The notes: generated by a model from the letters alone, not told the origin. A DNA stretch of 8,855 bases from Lachnospiraceae bacterium (GCA_017961385.1 JAGCXJ010000311.1:1-8855), one strand, 5' to 3'; counted from the stretch's first letter, positions 1-5,700 are shown. Translations and numbers: made by a program.

Positions 1-31
1 GAATATGAAGAAGATCTTACCATATTTGTAA
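1..31 (+). CDS. rpmI: 50S ribosomal protein L35, C-terminal end (partial)
   Basis: Only the last nine codons and the TAA stop (29-31) are present; reading from base 2 they give N-M-K-K-I-L-P-Y-L. The basic stretch followed by the I/M-L-P-Y terminus is the usual end of L35. Its position 34 bases ahead of rplT matches the conserved infC-rpmI-rplT order. L35 is a small protein of the large ribosomal subunit. The identification rests on a short tail plus gene order. Confidence 0.85.
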   Translation, partial: NMKKILPYL

Positions 32-34
32 GAT
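14..34 (+). other. intercistronic hairpin over the rpmI stop codon
   Basis: Bases 14-20 (ATCTTAC) pair perfectly with 28-34 (GTAAGAT) around a 7-base loop, enclosing the rpmI stop codon. There is no T-run, so it is not a terminator. It leaves the rplT ribosome-binding site at 52-57 free. It could be an mRNA-stability or coupling element, but a chance 7-bp stem is also possible. Confidence 0.3.
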
Positions 35-65
35 GCTTGGGTTGATTGATTAGGAGGAGAGAGAA

Positions 66-422
66 ATGGCAAGAATTAAGGGCGGCATGAACGCCAGAAA
101 GAAACATAATCGCGTATTAAAGCTTGCAAAGGGATACAGAGGCGCAAGATCTAATCAGTACAGAGTTGCTAAACAGTCAGTTATGCGTGCACTTGCAAGC
201 GCTTATGCAGGCAGGAAAGAGAGAAAGCGTCAGTTCAGACAGCTCTGGATCGCACGTATCAATGCTGCAGCACGTATGAATGGCATATCATACAGCCAGT
301 TCATGCATGGTCTTAAGCTTGCAAATGTTGATATCAACAGAAAGATGCTTGCTGAGATGGCAGTTAACGATGCTGAAGGTTTTGCTACACTTGCAGAACT
401 TGCAAAGAGCAAGATTGCTTAA
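66..422 (+). CDS. rplT: 50S ribosomal protein L20
   Basis: Encodes 118 residues, the normal length for L20, which binds 23S rRNA early in large-subunit assembly. The N-terminal region is strongly basic (MARIKGGMNARKKHNRVLKL), followed by the conserved KGYRGARS segment and the R-x-FRQLWIARINAA motif near residues 55-69, all characteristic of L20. The start is fixed by AGGAGG at 52-57, eight bases ahead of ATG. It follows rpmI at 34 bases, so the two are cotranscribed. In several bacteria L20 represses its own operon by binding the mRNA; no such element can be identified here because the operon leader lies outside the window. No terminator with a T-run follows before the tRNA promoter. Confidence 0.98.
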   Translation: MARIKGGMNARKKHNRVLKLAKGYRGARSNQYRVAKQSVMRALASAYAGRKERKRQFRQLWIARINAAARMNGISYSQFMHGLKLANVDINRKMLAEMAVNDAEGFATLAELAKSKIA

Positions 423-439
423 GAATTAAGAAATTTATA

Positions 440-468
440 TTGACAAAAGAACTTCATTTTTATATACT
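440..468 (+). promoter_or_regulatory. sigma-70 (SigA) promoter of the tRNA pair
   Basis: TTGACA at 440-445 and TATACT at 463-468 are separated by exactly 17 bases, an almost perfect SigA-type promoter. Transcription would begin near 474-477, about 30 bases ahead of the tRNA-Val gene. Such a strong promoter fits stable-RNA genes. Confidence 0.9.
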
Positions 469-474
469 AGCATA

Positions 475-495
475 GTCGGATTTGAAAAATCCGAC
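475..495 (+). other. perfect hairpin at the 5' end of the tRNA precursor
   Basis: Bases 475-483 and 487-495 are perfectly complementary (GTCGGATTT / AAATCCGAC) with a 3-base GAA loop. The stem begins where the predicted transcript starts, so the primary tRNA transcript would open with a hairpin. It is not followed by a T-run, which argues against an rplT-operon terminator. A role in protecting or processing the 5' end is inference. Confidence 0.55.
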
Positions 496-506
496 AGGAA
501 GTTCAA

Positions 507-579
507 GGGATCTTAGCTCAGCTGGGAGAGCATCTGCCTTACAAGCAGAGGGTCATAGGTTCGAGCCCTATAGGTCCCA
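507..579 (+). tRNA. tRNA-Val (anticodon TAC)
   Basis: A 73-base cloverleaf. The acceptor stem pairs GGGATCT with AGGTCCC. The D-arm contains AGCTCAGCTGGGAGAGC. The anticodon stem TCTGC/GCAGA encloses the loop CTTACAA with anticodon TAC, and the T-arm contains GGTTCGAGCC. The discriminator base is A at 579 and CCA is not encoded, so it must be added by nucleotidyltransferase. It reads GTA and, by wobble, other Val codons. It lies three bases ahead of tRNA-Met and shares its promoter. Confidence 0.97.
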
Positions 580-582
580 TAT

Positions 583-656
583 GGCGAGATAGCTCAGTTG
601 GCTAGAGCATGCGGTTCATACCCGCAGTGTCGAGGGTTCAAATCCCCCTCTCGCTA
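583..656 (+). tRNA. tRNA-Met (anticodon CAT, probably elongator)
   Basis: A 74-base cloverleaf. The acceptor stem pairs GGCGAGA with TCTCGCT, with a G-T first pair. The anticodon stem TGCGG/CCGCA encloses loop TTCATAC with anticodon CAT, and the T-arm contains GGGTTCAAATCCCC. CCA is not encoded. A CAT anticodon could be initiator Met, elongator Met or lysidine-modified Ile. The G1-U72 pair and AGCTCAGTTGGCTAGAGC D-arm resemble elongator tRNA-Met of Firmicutes, and the initiator's run of three G-C pairs below the anticodon loop is absent. Its 3' end faces a decayed integrase, so it may have been an integration target. Confidence 0.93.
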
Positions 657-668
657 CTAGTTGAAAGG

Positions 669-707
669 TCTGCAAATCCTCTAATTACAGTGGTTTGCAG
701 ATTTTTT
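669..707 (+). terminator. intrinsic terminator of the tRNA operon
   Basis: TCTGCAAATC (669-678) pairs with GGTTTGCAGA (692-701), a 10-bp stem with one T-G wobble and a 13-base loop, followed directly by six T residues (702-707). It lies 13 bases past the tRNA-Met gene and ends the tRNA transcript. Confidence 0.9.
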
Positions 708-850
708 CATTTACCAGAAAATCCGTTGTTTTTGGGTACTTTTTGGGGACTCAGAAATTTGAGCAACGATTTTGCGCTAAATACTAGCATTATGCTAAAA
801 ACACTGCCCCCCTCACGTAACAACCAACAGGTGCCACAAATCCCCTAAAA
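707..850 (-). pseudogene. possible second decayed integrase 3' end
   Basis: No intact gene lies here. On the minus strand one frame is open for about 46 codons and ends at TGA (709-707), and it includes a stretch reading L-S-P-Q-K-V-P-K. In a neighbouring frame the segment at 750-733 reads V-P-K-K-Y-P, close to the V-P-K-V-Y-P end of the integrase remnant at 881-1063. At DNA level 734-750 matches 897-913 at 14 of 17 positions. This suggests a second, older integrase tail, but the match is short and could be a partial duplication or chance. Confidence 0.25.
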
Positions 851-880
851 TAGAGTATTTGCGAATCTCAGACACCATTT

Positions 881-1063
881 CTAAGACGCAATTTCTGGGT
901 ACACTTTGGGTACACTAGGTGATGATAGTGCTTTTACTATCATTTCCTGGTTCTCCTTTTCGGATTTCAGTTCAAAAGAATAATTATTTGAGGTTGTAGA
1001 AGTAGATTTATGACCAACCTGTTCAGCTAAGGATGCCAGAATGTACAAGAGCAAGGCGGAATA
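881..1063 (-). pseudogene. tyrosine recombinase/integrase, C-terminal remnant
   Basis: The minus-strand frame 1063-881 ends at TAG (883-881) and carries the end of a phage- or ICE-type tyrosine recombinase. The segment L-A-E-Q-V-G-H-K-S-T-S-T-T-S-N-N-Y contains the catalytic Gly-His (codons 1015-1010) and the nucleophilic Tyr (982-980) at the family's usual 11-residue spacing. A charged tail ending V-P-K-V-Y-P-E-I-A-S follows. Upstream an in-frame TAA (1066-1064) interrupts it. The R-x-x-H/Arg I part and N-terminal DNA-binding domains are missing. A neighbouring frame just upstream reads L-V-H-S-G-I, as expected before L-A-E-Q-V-G-H, suggesting a frameshift or small deletion near 1031-1040. 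The gene points toward the 3' end of tRNA-Met, the usual geometry of an element integrated at a tRNA gene. It cannot be functional as is. Confidence 0.75.
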
Positions 1064-1150
1064 TTATTTAAGGCATCCGGAATACGAATGGCATAGAAGA
1101 CCGCTTTAGACATATGTCTTCAGAGGATAAATAAGAATCATCATTAATAC

Positions 1151-1188
1151 ATAAGACTGTGCATTATAAATGTGCAGTCTTATTTTTT
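1151..1188 (+). terminator. orphan intrinsic terminator
   Basis: Bases 1151-1163 pair with 1171-1183 in a 13-bp stem with two central G-T wobbles and a 7-base loop, followed by a T-run ending at 1188. Because the T-run is on the plus strand, it should end plus-strand transcription, yet no intact plus-strand gene precedes it. It may belong to a lost gene, or insulate the downstream block from readthrough. Confidence 0.8.
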
Positions 1189-1220
1189 ATGAAAATATTT
1201 TAAAACAAGCGATTAAATCC

Positions 1221-1249
1221 AATACACATGAGTCTTTCTTTGGTATAAT
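1221..1249 (+). promoter_or_regulatory. promoter of the DUF5131 operon (extended -10)
   Basis: A perfect TATAAT at 1244-1249 is preceded by TGG, giving the extended -10 form TGnTATAAT. The -35 region 17 bases upstream (1221-1226, AATACA) is weak, as is common with extended -10 promoters. Transcription would begin near 1256, leaving a leader of about 77 bases before the ATG at 1333. Confidence 0.75.
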
Positions 1250-1332
1250 TGTTTCTATATGATGGCGTATTCAGATGTTTCTTCATAATGATCAACAAAA
1301 GATCTTATAAAAAGAAATCACAGAGGAGATTT

Positions 1333-2073
1333 ATGGCTATATGGAATCCCTGGCACGGGTGTCATAAGATCAGTCCGGGATGTTTGAACTGCTATGTATA
1401 CAGAAGGGATGAGAGCATAGGAAAAGATGCATCTATAGTAACAAAGACAGGTGACTATGATCTTGTGCTTAAAAAGAACAGACAGGGTGAATACAAACTT
1501 AAAAGTGATGAGGTAGTATACACATGCATGACCTCGGATTTCTTTCTGGATGCAGCTGATGAATGGAGAGAAGGCTGCTGGGATATGATTAGACAAAGAA
1601 AGGATCTAAGTTTTCATATCATCACAAAAAGAATAGATCGATTCAACGAATGTTTGCCTTCTGACTGGAAAGACGGCTGGGATAATGTGACTATCTGTTC
1701 AACGTGCGAGGATCAGGAGAGGGCGGATGTACGACTCCCAATACTCTTATCACTTCCGATCAAACACCGACAGATCGTATCGGAACCGATGCTTACTGAT
1801 CTAAATATTGAGAAATATTTAAAGACAGGTCTGATAGAGCATGTGACCTGTGGAGGAGAATCCGGACAAAATGCGAGACCTTGCGATTATGACTGGATAA
1901 TGAATGTTCGGGCCCAGTGTATTCGCCAGAAAACACCGTTTTTCTTTAAGCAGACAGGCGCTGTGTTTGTTAAGGATGGAAAAACATATCATATAGAGCG
2001 CAAGAATCAGATGTCACAGGCACGAAAATCGGGATGCAGTTATGATCCCGAGGTTTATGAGAGGAGGATTTAA
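1333..2073 (+). CDS. DUF5131 family (phage Gp37/Gp68-like) three-Cys protein
   Basis: Encodes 246 residues. The N-terminus carries W-N-P-W-H-G-C10, S-P-G-C17 and C20-Y, the three-cysteine signature of this family. Then come T-C65-M-T-S-D-F-F, a Phe-x-Ile-x-T-K-R strand, and near residue 172 T-C173-G-G-E-S-G with A-R-P-x-D-Y-D-W, ending in F-F-F-K-Q-T-G. All are family hallmarks. The biochemical activity is not established to my knowledge. The Cys cluster and predicted barrel suggest metal or Fe-S chemistry, possibly radical-SAM-like, but this is inference. A family partner (TcmP) is not in the window. The longer frame from 1249 starts inside the -10 box, so I chose ATG 1333 with AGAGGAGA at 1322-1329. 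The TAA stop abuts the next ATG. The family is common in phages and mobile elements, which fits the integrase remnant upstream. Confidence 0.85.
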   Translation: MAIWNPWHGCHKISPGCLNCYVYRRDESIGKDASIVTKTGDYDLVLKKNRQGEYKLKSDEVVYTCMTSDFFLDAADEWREGCWDMIRQRKDLSFHIITKRIDRFNECLPSDWKDGWDNVTICSTCEDQERADVRLPILLSLPIKHRQIVSEPMLTDLNIEKYLKTGLIEHVTCGGESGQNARPCDYDWIMNVRAQCIRQKTPFFFKQTGAVFVKDGKTYHIERKNQMSQARKSGCSYDPEVYERRI

Positions 2074-2625
2074 ATGGGAAGAACAAACTTTGGAGCAAAA
2101 CCGCTGATGCTGCCGCAACCGGTACTGATAATCGGAACATATGACGAGAACGAAGTTCCTAATGCAATGAATGCCGCATGGGGGATCACAACCGATTACA
2201 AAGAGATCACTATAAGCTTGTCTGAGCATAAGACAACGCAAAACTTCATGAAAAGAAAGGCATTTACAGTCAGCATGGCGACCGAGGAATTCATGAAGGC
2301 ATGTGACTATGTGGGAATCGTATCGGCTAATGATGTGCCTGATAAGTTTTCAAAAGCCGGATTTCATGCTACAAAAAGCGAATTTGTGGATGCACCGCTT
2401 ATAGATGAACTTCCGATGGCATTGGAATGCAGAGTGAAGAGCTTTAATGATGGTATTCTTATCGGTGAGATAGTAAATGTAAGTGCCGATGAGAGCGTTA
2501 TATCTGATGGAAACGTTGATCCTAAGAAACTTAGACCTATAATATTTGATCCATGCAATAACGCATACTGGGGATTTGGCAATAAGGCAGGAAACGCATT
2601 TAGGGATGGAGCAGAACTTAAATAA
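2074..2625 (+). CDS. flavin reductase family (flavoredoxin-like) protein
   Basis: Encodes 183 residues, typical of the FMN-binding split-barrel flavin reductase family. Recognisable segments are P-V-L-I-I-G-T-Y near residue 16, N-A-M-N-A-A-W-G, I-S-L-S-E-H-K-T-T near residue 50 (flavin phosphate-contacting loop), F-T-V-S-M, and the A-C-D-Y-V-G-I-V-S segment near residue 75. No signal peptide or membrane segment is visible, so it is cytosolic. Such proteins bind FMN and pass electrons or reduce flavin for a partner enzyme; the substrate cannot be read from sequence. GAGAGGAGGA at the end of the DUF5131 gene serves as ribosome-binding site. The start directly follows the previous stop, and the TAA overlaps the next ATG by one base, so the three genes are translationally coupled. 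Confidence 0.88.
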   Translation: MGRTNFGAKPLMLPQPVLIIGTYDENEVPNAMNAAWGITTDYKEITISLSEHKTTQNFMKRKAFTVSMATEEFMKACDYVGIVSANDVPDKFSKAGFHATKSEFVDAPLIDELPMALECRVKSFNDGILIGEIVNVSADESVISDGNVDPKKLRPIIFDPCNNAYWGFGNKAGNAFRDGAELK

Positions 2626-3305
2626 TGGAATGGATAAAGATTGATGATAATACATATCTGTATGAGGACGCAGGCGTGAGATTCTTTCTTCTTATCGGGA
2701 AGGAGTATGCGCTTTTAGTTGACAGCGGGATGCAGGTTGGGAATGCAAAGGAACTTGCCGGCCTGATAACTGATAAGGAAATAAAGCTGTTCAACACACA
2801 TACAGATCCGGATCATATCGGAAGCAATGACGAATTTGATGAAATACTGATGAATCCTGCGGAACTTATCAATTACAGCAAACCGTATTCATCACAGAGT
2901 ATTCTGCCCGTATATGACGGTGATATTATTGATCTGGGAGAAAGAGAACTTCTAGCCATAGCTTTGCCGGGACATACACCGGGAAGCACGGCACTTCTTG
3001 ATAAGAGAAGCGGCATGCTGTTTAGCGGTGATCCGATACAGGACGGAAGGATATTCATGTTCGGACCGATGAGAGATCTTAGTGCGTATATCTTAAGTCT
3101 TAAGAGACTGCTTGAATTTAAGGATAATATATCACGGATATATCCGTGCCATGGAACATATCCTCTTGATATTTCCATTGTGGATAAGCTCATAGAAGGT
3201 GCTCAAAGAGTTGAAAAATGCGAGATAAGCGCTAAACAGGCTGAAGTGTTCGGCAATAAGATAAATGTATACGATATAGGAGTCGCCACACTTTTATGTG
3301 ATTAA
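2625..3305 (+). CDS. MBL-fold metallo-hydrolase
   Basis: Encodes 226 residues with metallo-beta-lactamase fold motifs in order: L-V-D33-S-G, T-H59-T-D61-P-D63-H64-I-G, P-G-H117-T-P-G-S, F-S-G-D136 and P-C-H176-G-T. These are the metal ligands of a mono- or dinuclear hydrolase. The canonical HxHxDH reads HxDxDH here, with Asp61 in place of the second His, which may alter metal preference. There is no signal peptide. The substrate is unknown; members act on thioesters, lactones, phosphodiesters or persulfides. The ATG overlaps the flavin reductase TAA by one base, so function is likely tied to the two upstream genes. The pair recalls flavodiiron proteins, where MBL and flavin modules act together, but the MBL part lacks a flavodoxin domain and the parallel is only suggestive. 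Confidence 0.9.
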   Translation: MEWIKIDDNTYLYEDAGVRFFLLIGKEYALLVDSGMQVGNAKELAGLITDKEIKLFNTHTDPDHIGSNDEFDEILMNPAELINYSKPYSSQSILPVYDGDIIDLGERELLAIALPGHTPGSTALLDKRSGMLFSGDPIQDGRIFMFGPMRDLSAYILSLKRLLEFKDNISRIYPCHGTYPLDISIVDKLIEGAQRVEKCEISAKQAEVFGNKINVYDIGVATLLCD

Positions 3306-3307
3306 AC

Positions 3308-3331
3308 TGTGACAGGATAAATATGTGACAG
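3308..3331 (+). repeat. two direct TGTGACAG repeats, 16-base period
   Basis: TGTGACAG occurs at 3308-3315 and 3324-3331 in the 96-base gap between the MBL and SGNH genes. The 16-base spacing is about one and a half helical turns. Paired short repeats in a gap could be a regulator-binding site for the SGNH gene, or chance. The ACTGT/ACAGT complementarity inside them gives only a weak 5-bp hairpin. Confidence 0.3.
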
Positions 3332-3401
3332 TAGCAGTTTTGATGCATTTATCATATAAGGACAAAGATATACATTAAGGTCCAGAATAGGAAATAGATC
3401 T

Positions 3402-4007
3402 ATGGGTAAGAGAATAGTGTTTCTCGGTTCTTCTGTAACATATGGTTCGGCGGCAAACGGAATCTCGTTTGCAGATATTATATGTGAAAAGAACGGATAT
3501 GAAATGATCAAGGAAGCTGTTTCAGGCACCACTCTTGTGGATGAGGATGACAGTTCATATGTATCCAGGTTAAGGAAGATAAAGTCTGACAGAGCAGATC
3601 TTTTTATATGTCAGCTTTCCACCAATGATGCAACATATCATAATCCCCTCGGAGAAGTGGAAAAAGAAAAGGACATGGATTCATTTGATGTAAATACGAT
3701 TGCGGGGGCAATAGAATATATTATTGCTTATGCTGCAAAAAAATGGAAATGTCCGATCGCTTTCTATACCGGAACCAGATATGAATCAGAGCATTATGCA
3801 AAGATGGTAAAACTGCTTATCAAAATCGCTGACAAGTGGGATATCAAAGTAATAAACCTGTGGGATGAACCTTCGTTTAACGCGGTAAGCGACGACGATT
3901 ACAAAAGATACATGAGTGATCCTATCCATCCAACTATCGAAGGATACAGCAAATGGTGGGCACCATTTATCGAAAGATGCATAAAGGACATGCTTATTGA
4001 GACATAA
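3402..4007 (+). CDS. SGNH/GDSL-type hydrolase
   Basis: Encodes 201 residues. Block I reads F-L-G-S-S11-V-T-Y-G in place of G-D-S-L, with Ser11 in the nucleophile position. Block II Gly is in A-V-S-G42-T, block III is S-T-N75-D, and block V is S-D173-P-I-H176-P. All four SGNH residues are therefore present. The family contains serine esterases, acetylhydrolases and lipases acting on sugars, lipids or peptides; the specific substrate cannot be inferred. No signal peptide is seen, so it acts in the cytosol. The ribosome-binding site is weak (AGGAAA at 3389-3394). No convincing promoter was found in the preceding gap, so it may be cotranscribed with the upstream genes. The patatin-like gene follows after 22 bases. 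Confidence 0.88.
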   Translation: MGKRIVFLGSSVTYGSAANGISFADIICEKNGYEMIKEAVSGTTLVDEDDSSYVSRLRKIKSDRADLFICQLSTNDATYHNPLGEVEKEKDMDSFDVNTIAGAIEYIIAYAAKKWKCPIAFYTGTRYESEHYAKMVKLLIKIADKWDIKVINLWDEPSFNAVSDDDYKRYMSDPIHPTIEGYSKWWAPFIERCIKDMLIET

Positions 4008-4029
4008 ACTTATATAAGGGAGAGTAGTT

Positions 4030-4893
4030 TTGGCTGAAATAATAAAAAAGGGATTGATAATGGAAGGCGGAGCCATGCTCGGCATGTTTACATGCGGAGT
4101 AATAGACGTCTTTATGGAAAACAATATTGTATTTGACGGTGCAATAGGAATATCGGCAGGAGCGGTATTCGGATGCAATATCAAATCAAAACAGATCGGA
4201 AGAGCAATAAGGTATAACAAGAAGTATTGCAATGACAAGAGATACTGCAGTATGAGATCATTGATCAAAACCGGCAATCTGTACGGAGAGGAATTCTGCT
4301 ATCATGAGCTCCCTCAAAAGCTTGATCTGTTTGATAGTGAGACATTTAAGAATAATCCGATGGAATTCTATGTAGGAGCTACCAATATAATGACCGGTAA
4401 ATGCGTATATCATAAATGTTTTGACGGAAAAGATAATGACATCAAGTGGATGCAGGCCAGCGCGTCGATGCCTATGGTATCCAGGCCTGTTGTGGTCGAC
4501 GGGCATCTGTTGCTGGATGGAGGCATTTCGGATTCCGTCCCTTATGAATACATGGAAAATCTTGGATATAATCGAAATGTGATCATACTTACCAAGCCGG
4601 ACGGTTACATAAGGAAAAGAGGGCTTGAGTCATATATGGCACGATTAGCTCTCTTCAAATATCCTGTCGCTGCGAAAGCAATGTTTAACAGGTGTGAAAT
4701 GTATAATCACCAGATGGAGGAGATTAAAGACAGAGAGAATAATAAGACCAGTTTCGTAATAAGGCCACCACAGGCACTGGGGATAAGTCGCACAGAAAAC
4801 GATCCAAGTGAACTGGAAAGAGTATACAAGCTGGGACGAAATGAGGCAGAAAGAAGATTACCTGAGCTGCGATCTTTTTTAGATGACAAATAA
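4030..4893 (+). CDS. patatin-like phospholipase family protein
   Basis: Encodes 287 residues and starts at TTG. That start is chosen because AGGGAGAG (4017-4024) lies at correct spacing and because the later ATG at 4060 would cut into the first strand of the patatin core. Visible motifs are the oxyanion loop E-G-G14-A-M-L-G18, the nucleophile elbow G-I-S42-A-G, and the catalytic Asp in L-L-D163-G-G, giving a complete Ser-Asp dyad. The layout matches bacterial patatin proteins such as the YjjU type. The family cleaves acyl esters of phospholipids or other lipids; the substrate here is unknown. No signal peptide or membrane segment is evident, so it is cytosolic or membrane-peripheral. It sits 22 bases after the SGNH gene, a second predicted ester hydrolase, suggesting linked acyl-ester turnover. 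Confidence 0.9.
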   Translation: MAEIIKKGLIMEGGAMLGMFTCGVIDVFMENNIVFDGAIGISAGAVFGCNIKSKQIGRAIRYNKKYCNDKRYCSMRSLIKTGNLYGEEFCYHELPQKLDLFDSETFKNNPMEFYVGATNIMTGKCVYHKCFDGKDNDIKWMQASASMPMVSRPVVVDGHLLLDGGISDSVPYEYMENLGYNRNVIILTKPDGYIRKRGLESYMARLALFKYPVAAKAMFNRCEMYNHQMEEIKDRENNKTSFVIRPPQALGISRTENDPSELERVYKLGRNEAERRLPELRSFLDDK

Positions 4894-4919
4894 TTAAAAT
4901 TTCAGTATAAGGATTATCG

Positions 4920-5114
4920 ATGAATGCAGTATATAAGAATGAATTATTAAGATATGTCCCTGATTTTCATGGAAAAGAGGTCTTATGGATAACCGATCCG
5001 TCGCAGATAAACATGGAGCATATGACATTTGTCGGAGGCTGTCCGAATGAGTACTGCATATTCATTGACGATCTTTCTGATGATGAGAAAAAAGAGATAA
5101 GATTTCTAAAATGA
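4920..5114 (+). CDS. small hypothetical protein (64 aa)
   Basis: Not recognised. The start ATG follows TAAGGA (4908-4913) by six bases and the gene begins 26 bases after the patatin stop. The protein is soluble and acidic overall, with a W-I-T-D-P segment, two Cys (G-G-C-P-N-E-Y-C) and an acidic D-D-L-S-D-D-E-K-K-E tail. There is no membrane segment or known motif. Codon use resembles its neighbours and it is followed 12 bases later by another unrecognised gene, so the two are probably coexpressed. It could be a partner of the 136-residue protein. Confidence 0.65.
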   Translation: MNAVYKNELLRYVPDFHGKEVLWITDPSQINMEHMTFVGGCPNEYCIFIDDLSDDEKKEIRFLK

Positions 5115-5126
5115 CTGGGCAAGGCC

Positions 5127-5537
5127 ATGAAATACTATAGAATACACACAGCCGATATTGCGTATATAACGAAGCAGCCGAGAGGAATATTCACAGCCGT
5201 ATGGAAACTTGTAGACAGCGGGATCCTTTCAGATGAAGAAGAAAGAGAGTACTGGATAAACAGAGAATACTTTGAAAAGGTTCTGCCTGTGCCGCCGTAT
5301 TATGAAAAGAACAATCCCCAAAAAGCCATTACGTGGTTTAAGAATTGTGAAAAATCTGAAGAGATATGGGATCAGATGGTATTCTATCGAAAGATGTGCA
5401 AAAAGTACGGTGTAAAACTCTTCATATCGGAGTGCGACGAGATACCGGGTGAACTGATATATGAAGATGAATTTCAGATAGCGGTAAAAAACCAGCCTGA
5501 AGAAGCGATTGCTTCAACCAGAGAACTGGTCTATTAA
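5127..5537 (+). CDS. hypothetical protein (136 aa)
   Basis: Not recognised. The start is ATG, preceded by AAGG close upstream (spacing is short), and lies 12 bases after the 64-residue gene. The first 45 residues (M-K-Y-Y-R-I-H-T-A-D-I-A-Y-I-T-K-Q, then G-I-F-T-A-V-W-K-L-V-D-S-G-I-L) have the rhythm of a short helical module. The rest is rich in aromatic and charged residues, with an I-S-E-C-D-E-I-P-G segment. No signal peptide, membrane span or catalytic motif is visible. It is the last gene before a 96-base gap and the next promoter, so it probably ends the accessory block. Confidence 0.75.
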   Translation: MKYYRIHTADIAYITKQPRGIFTAVWKLVDSGILSDEEEREYWINREYFEKVLPVPPYYEKNNPQKAITWFKNCEKSEEIWDQMVFYRKMCKKYGVKLFISECDEIPGELIYEDEFQIAVKNQPEEAIASTRELVY

Positions 5538-5633
5538 TGTACGACTATGGATTATAGGAACTGACCAAAGATTCATCTGTGAATAAATTAAAGACCGCAA
5601 ATGTCCATTGTGACGCTCCTTTTCTGACTTTTA

Positions 5634-5662
5634 TTGAATTGACAGAAAAAAGATGATATTAT
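5634..5662 (+). promoter_or_regulatory. promoter of the Hpt/c-di-GMP/ispF operon
   Basis: TTGAAT (5634-5639), 17 bases, then TATTAT (5657-5662) forms a good SigA-type promoter. An overlapping alternative is TTGACA (5639-5644) with TATAAA (5660-5665), but its 15-base spacer is short. Transcription would begin near 5669. No terminator is seen between this point and cysS, so it may drive ispF and cysS as well. Confidence 0.6.
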
Positions 5663-5700
5663 AAAGTAGATAAAATGTGTACGTGCCAATTGGTGATGAT

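Noticed and set aside
609..848. Plus-strand open frame of 79 codons
   Set aside because: It begins inside tRNA-Met and runs through the tRNA terminator, with no ribosome-binding site and no recognisable protein.
1249..1332. N-terminal extension of the DUF5131 protein by 28 residues
   Set aside because: Its ATG lies on the last base of the -10 box and has no ribosome-binding site; family similarity begins at ATG 1333, which has a good one.
3306..3332. Hairpin or terminator after the MBL gene
   Set aside because: Only a 5-bp stem (ACTGT/ACAGT) with a long loop and no T-run.
3786..4277. 163-codon minus-strand open frame
   Set aside because: Antisense to the SGNH and patatin genes, both of which have full catalytic motifs; it has no recognisable motif of its own.
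5538..5633. Terminator after the 136-residue protein gene
   Set aside because: The 96 bases contain no stem followed by a T-run; nothing else was recognised there.
5677..5700. GTG start giving an Hpt protein eight residues longer
   Set aside because: It lies about 8 bases from the predicted transcription start without a ribosome-binding site; ATG 5701 fits the family start better. Not fully excluded.
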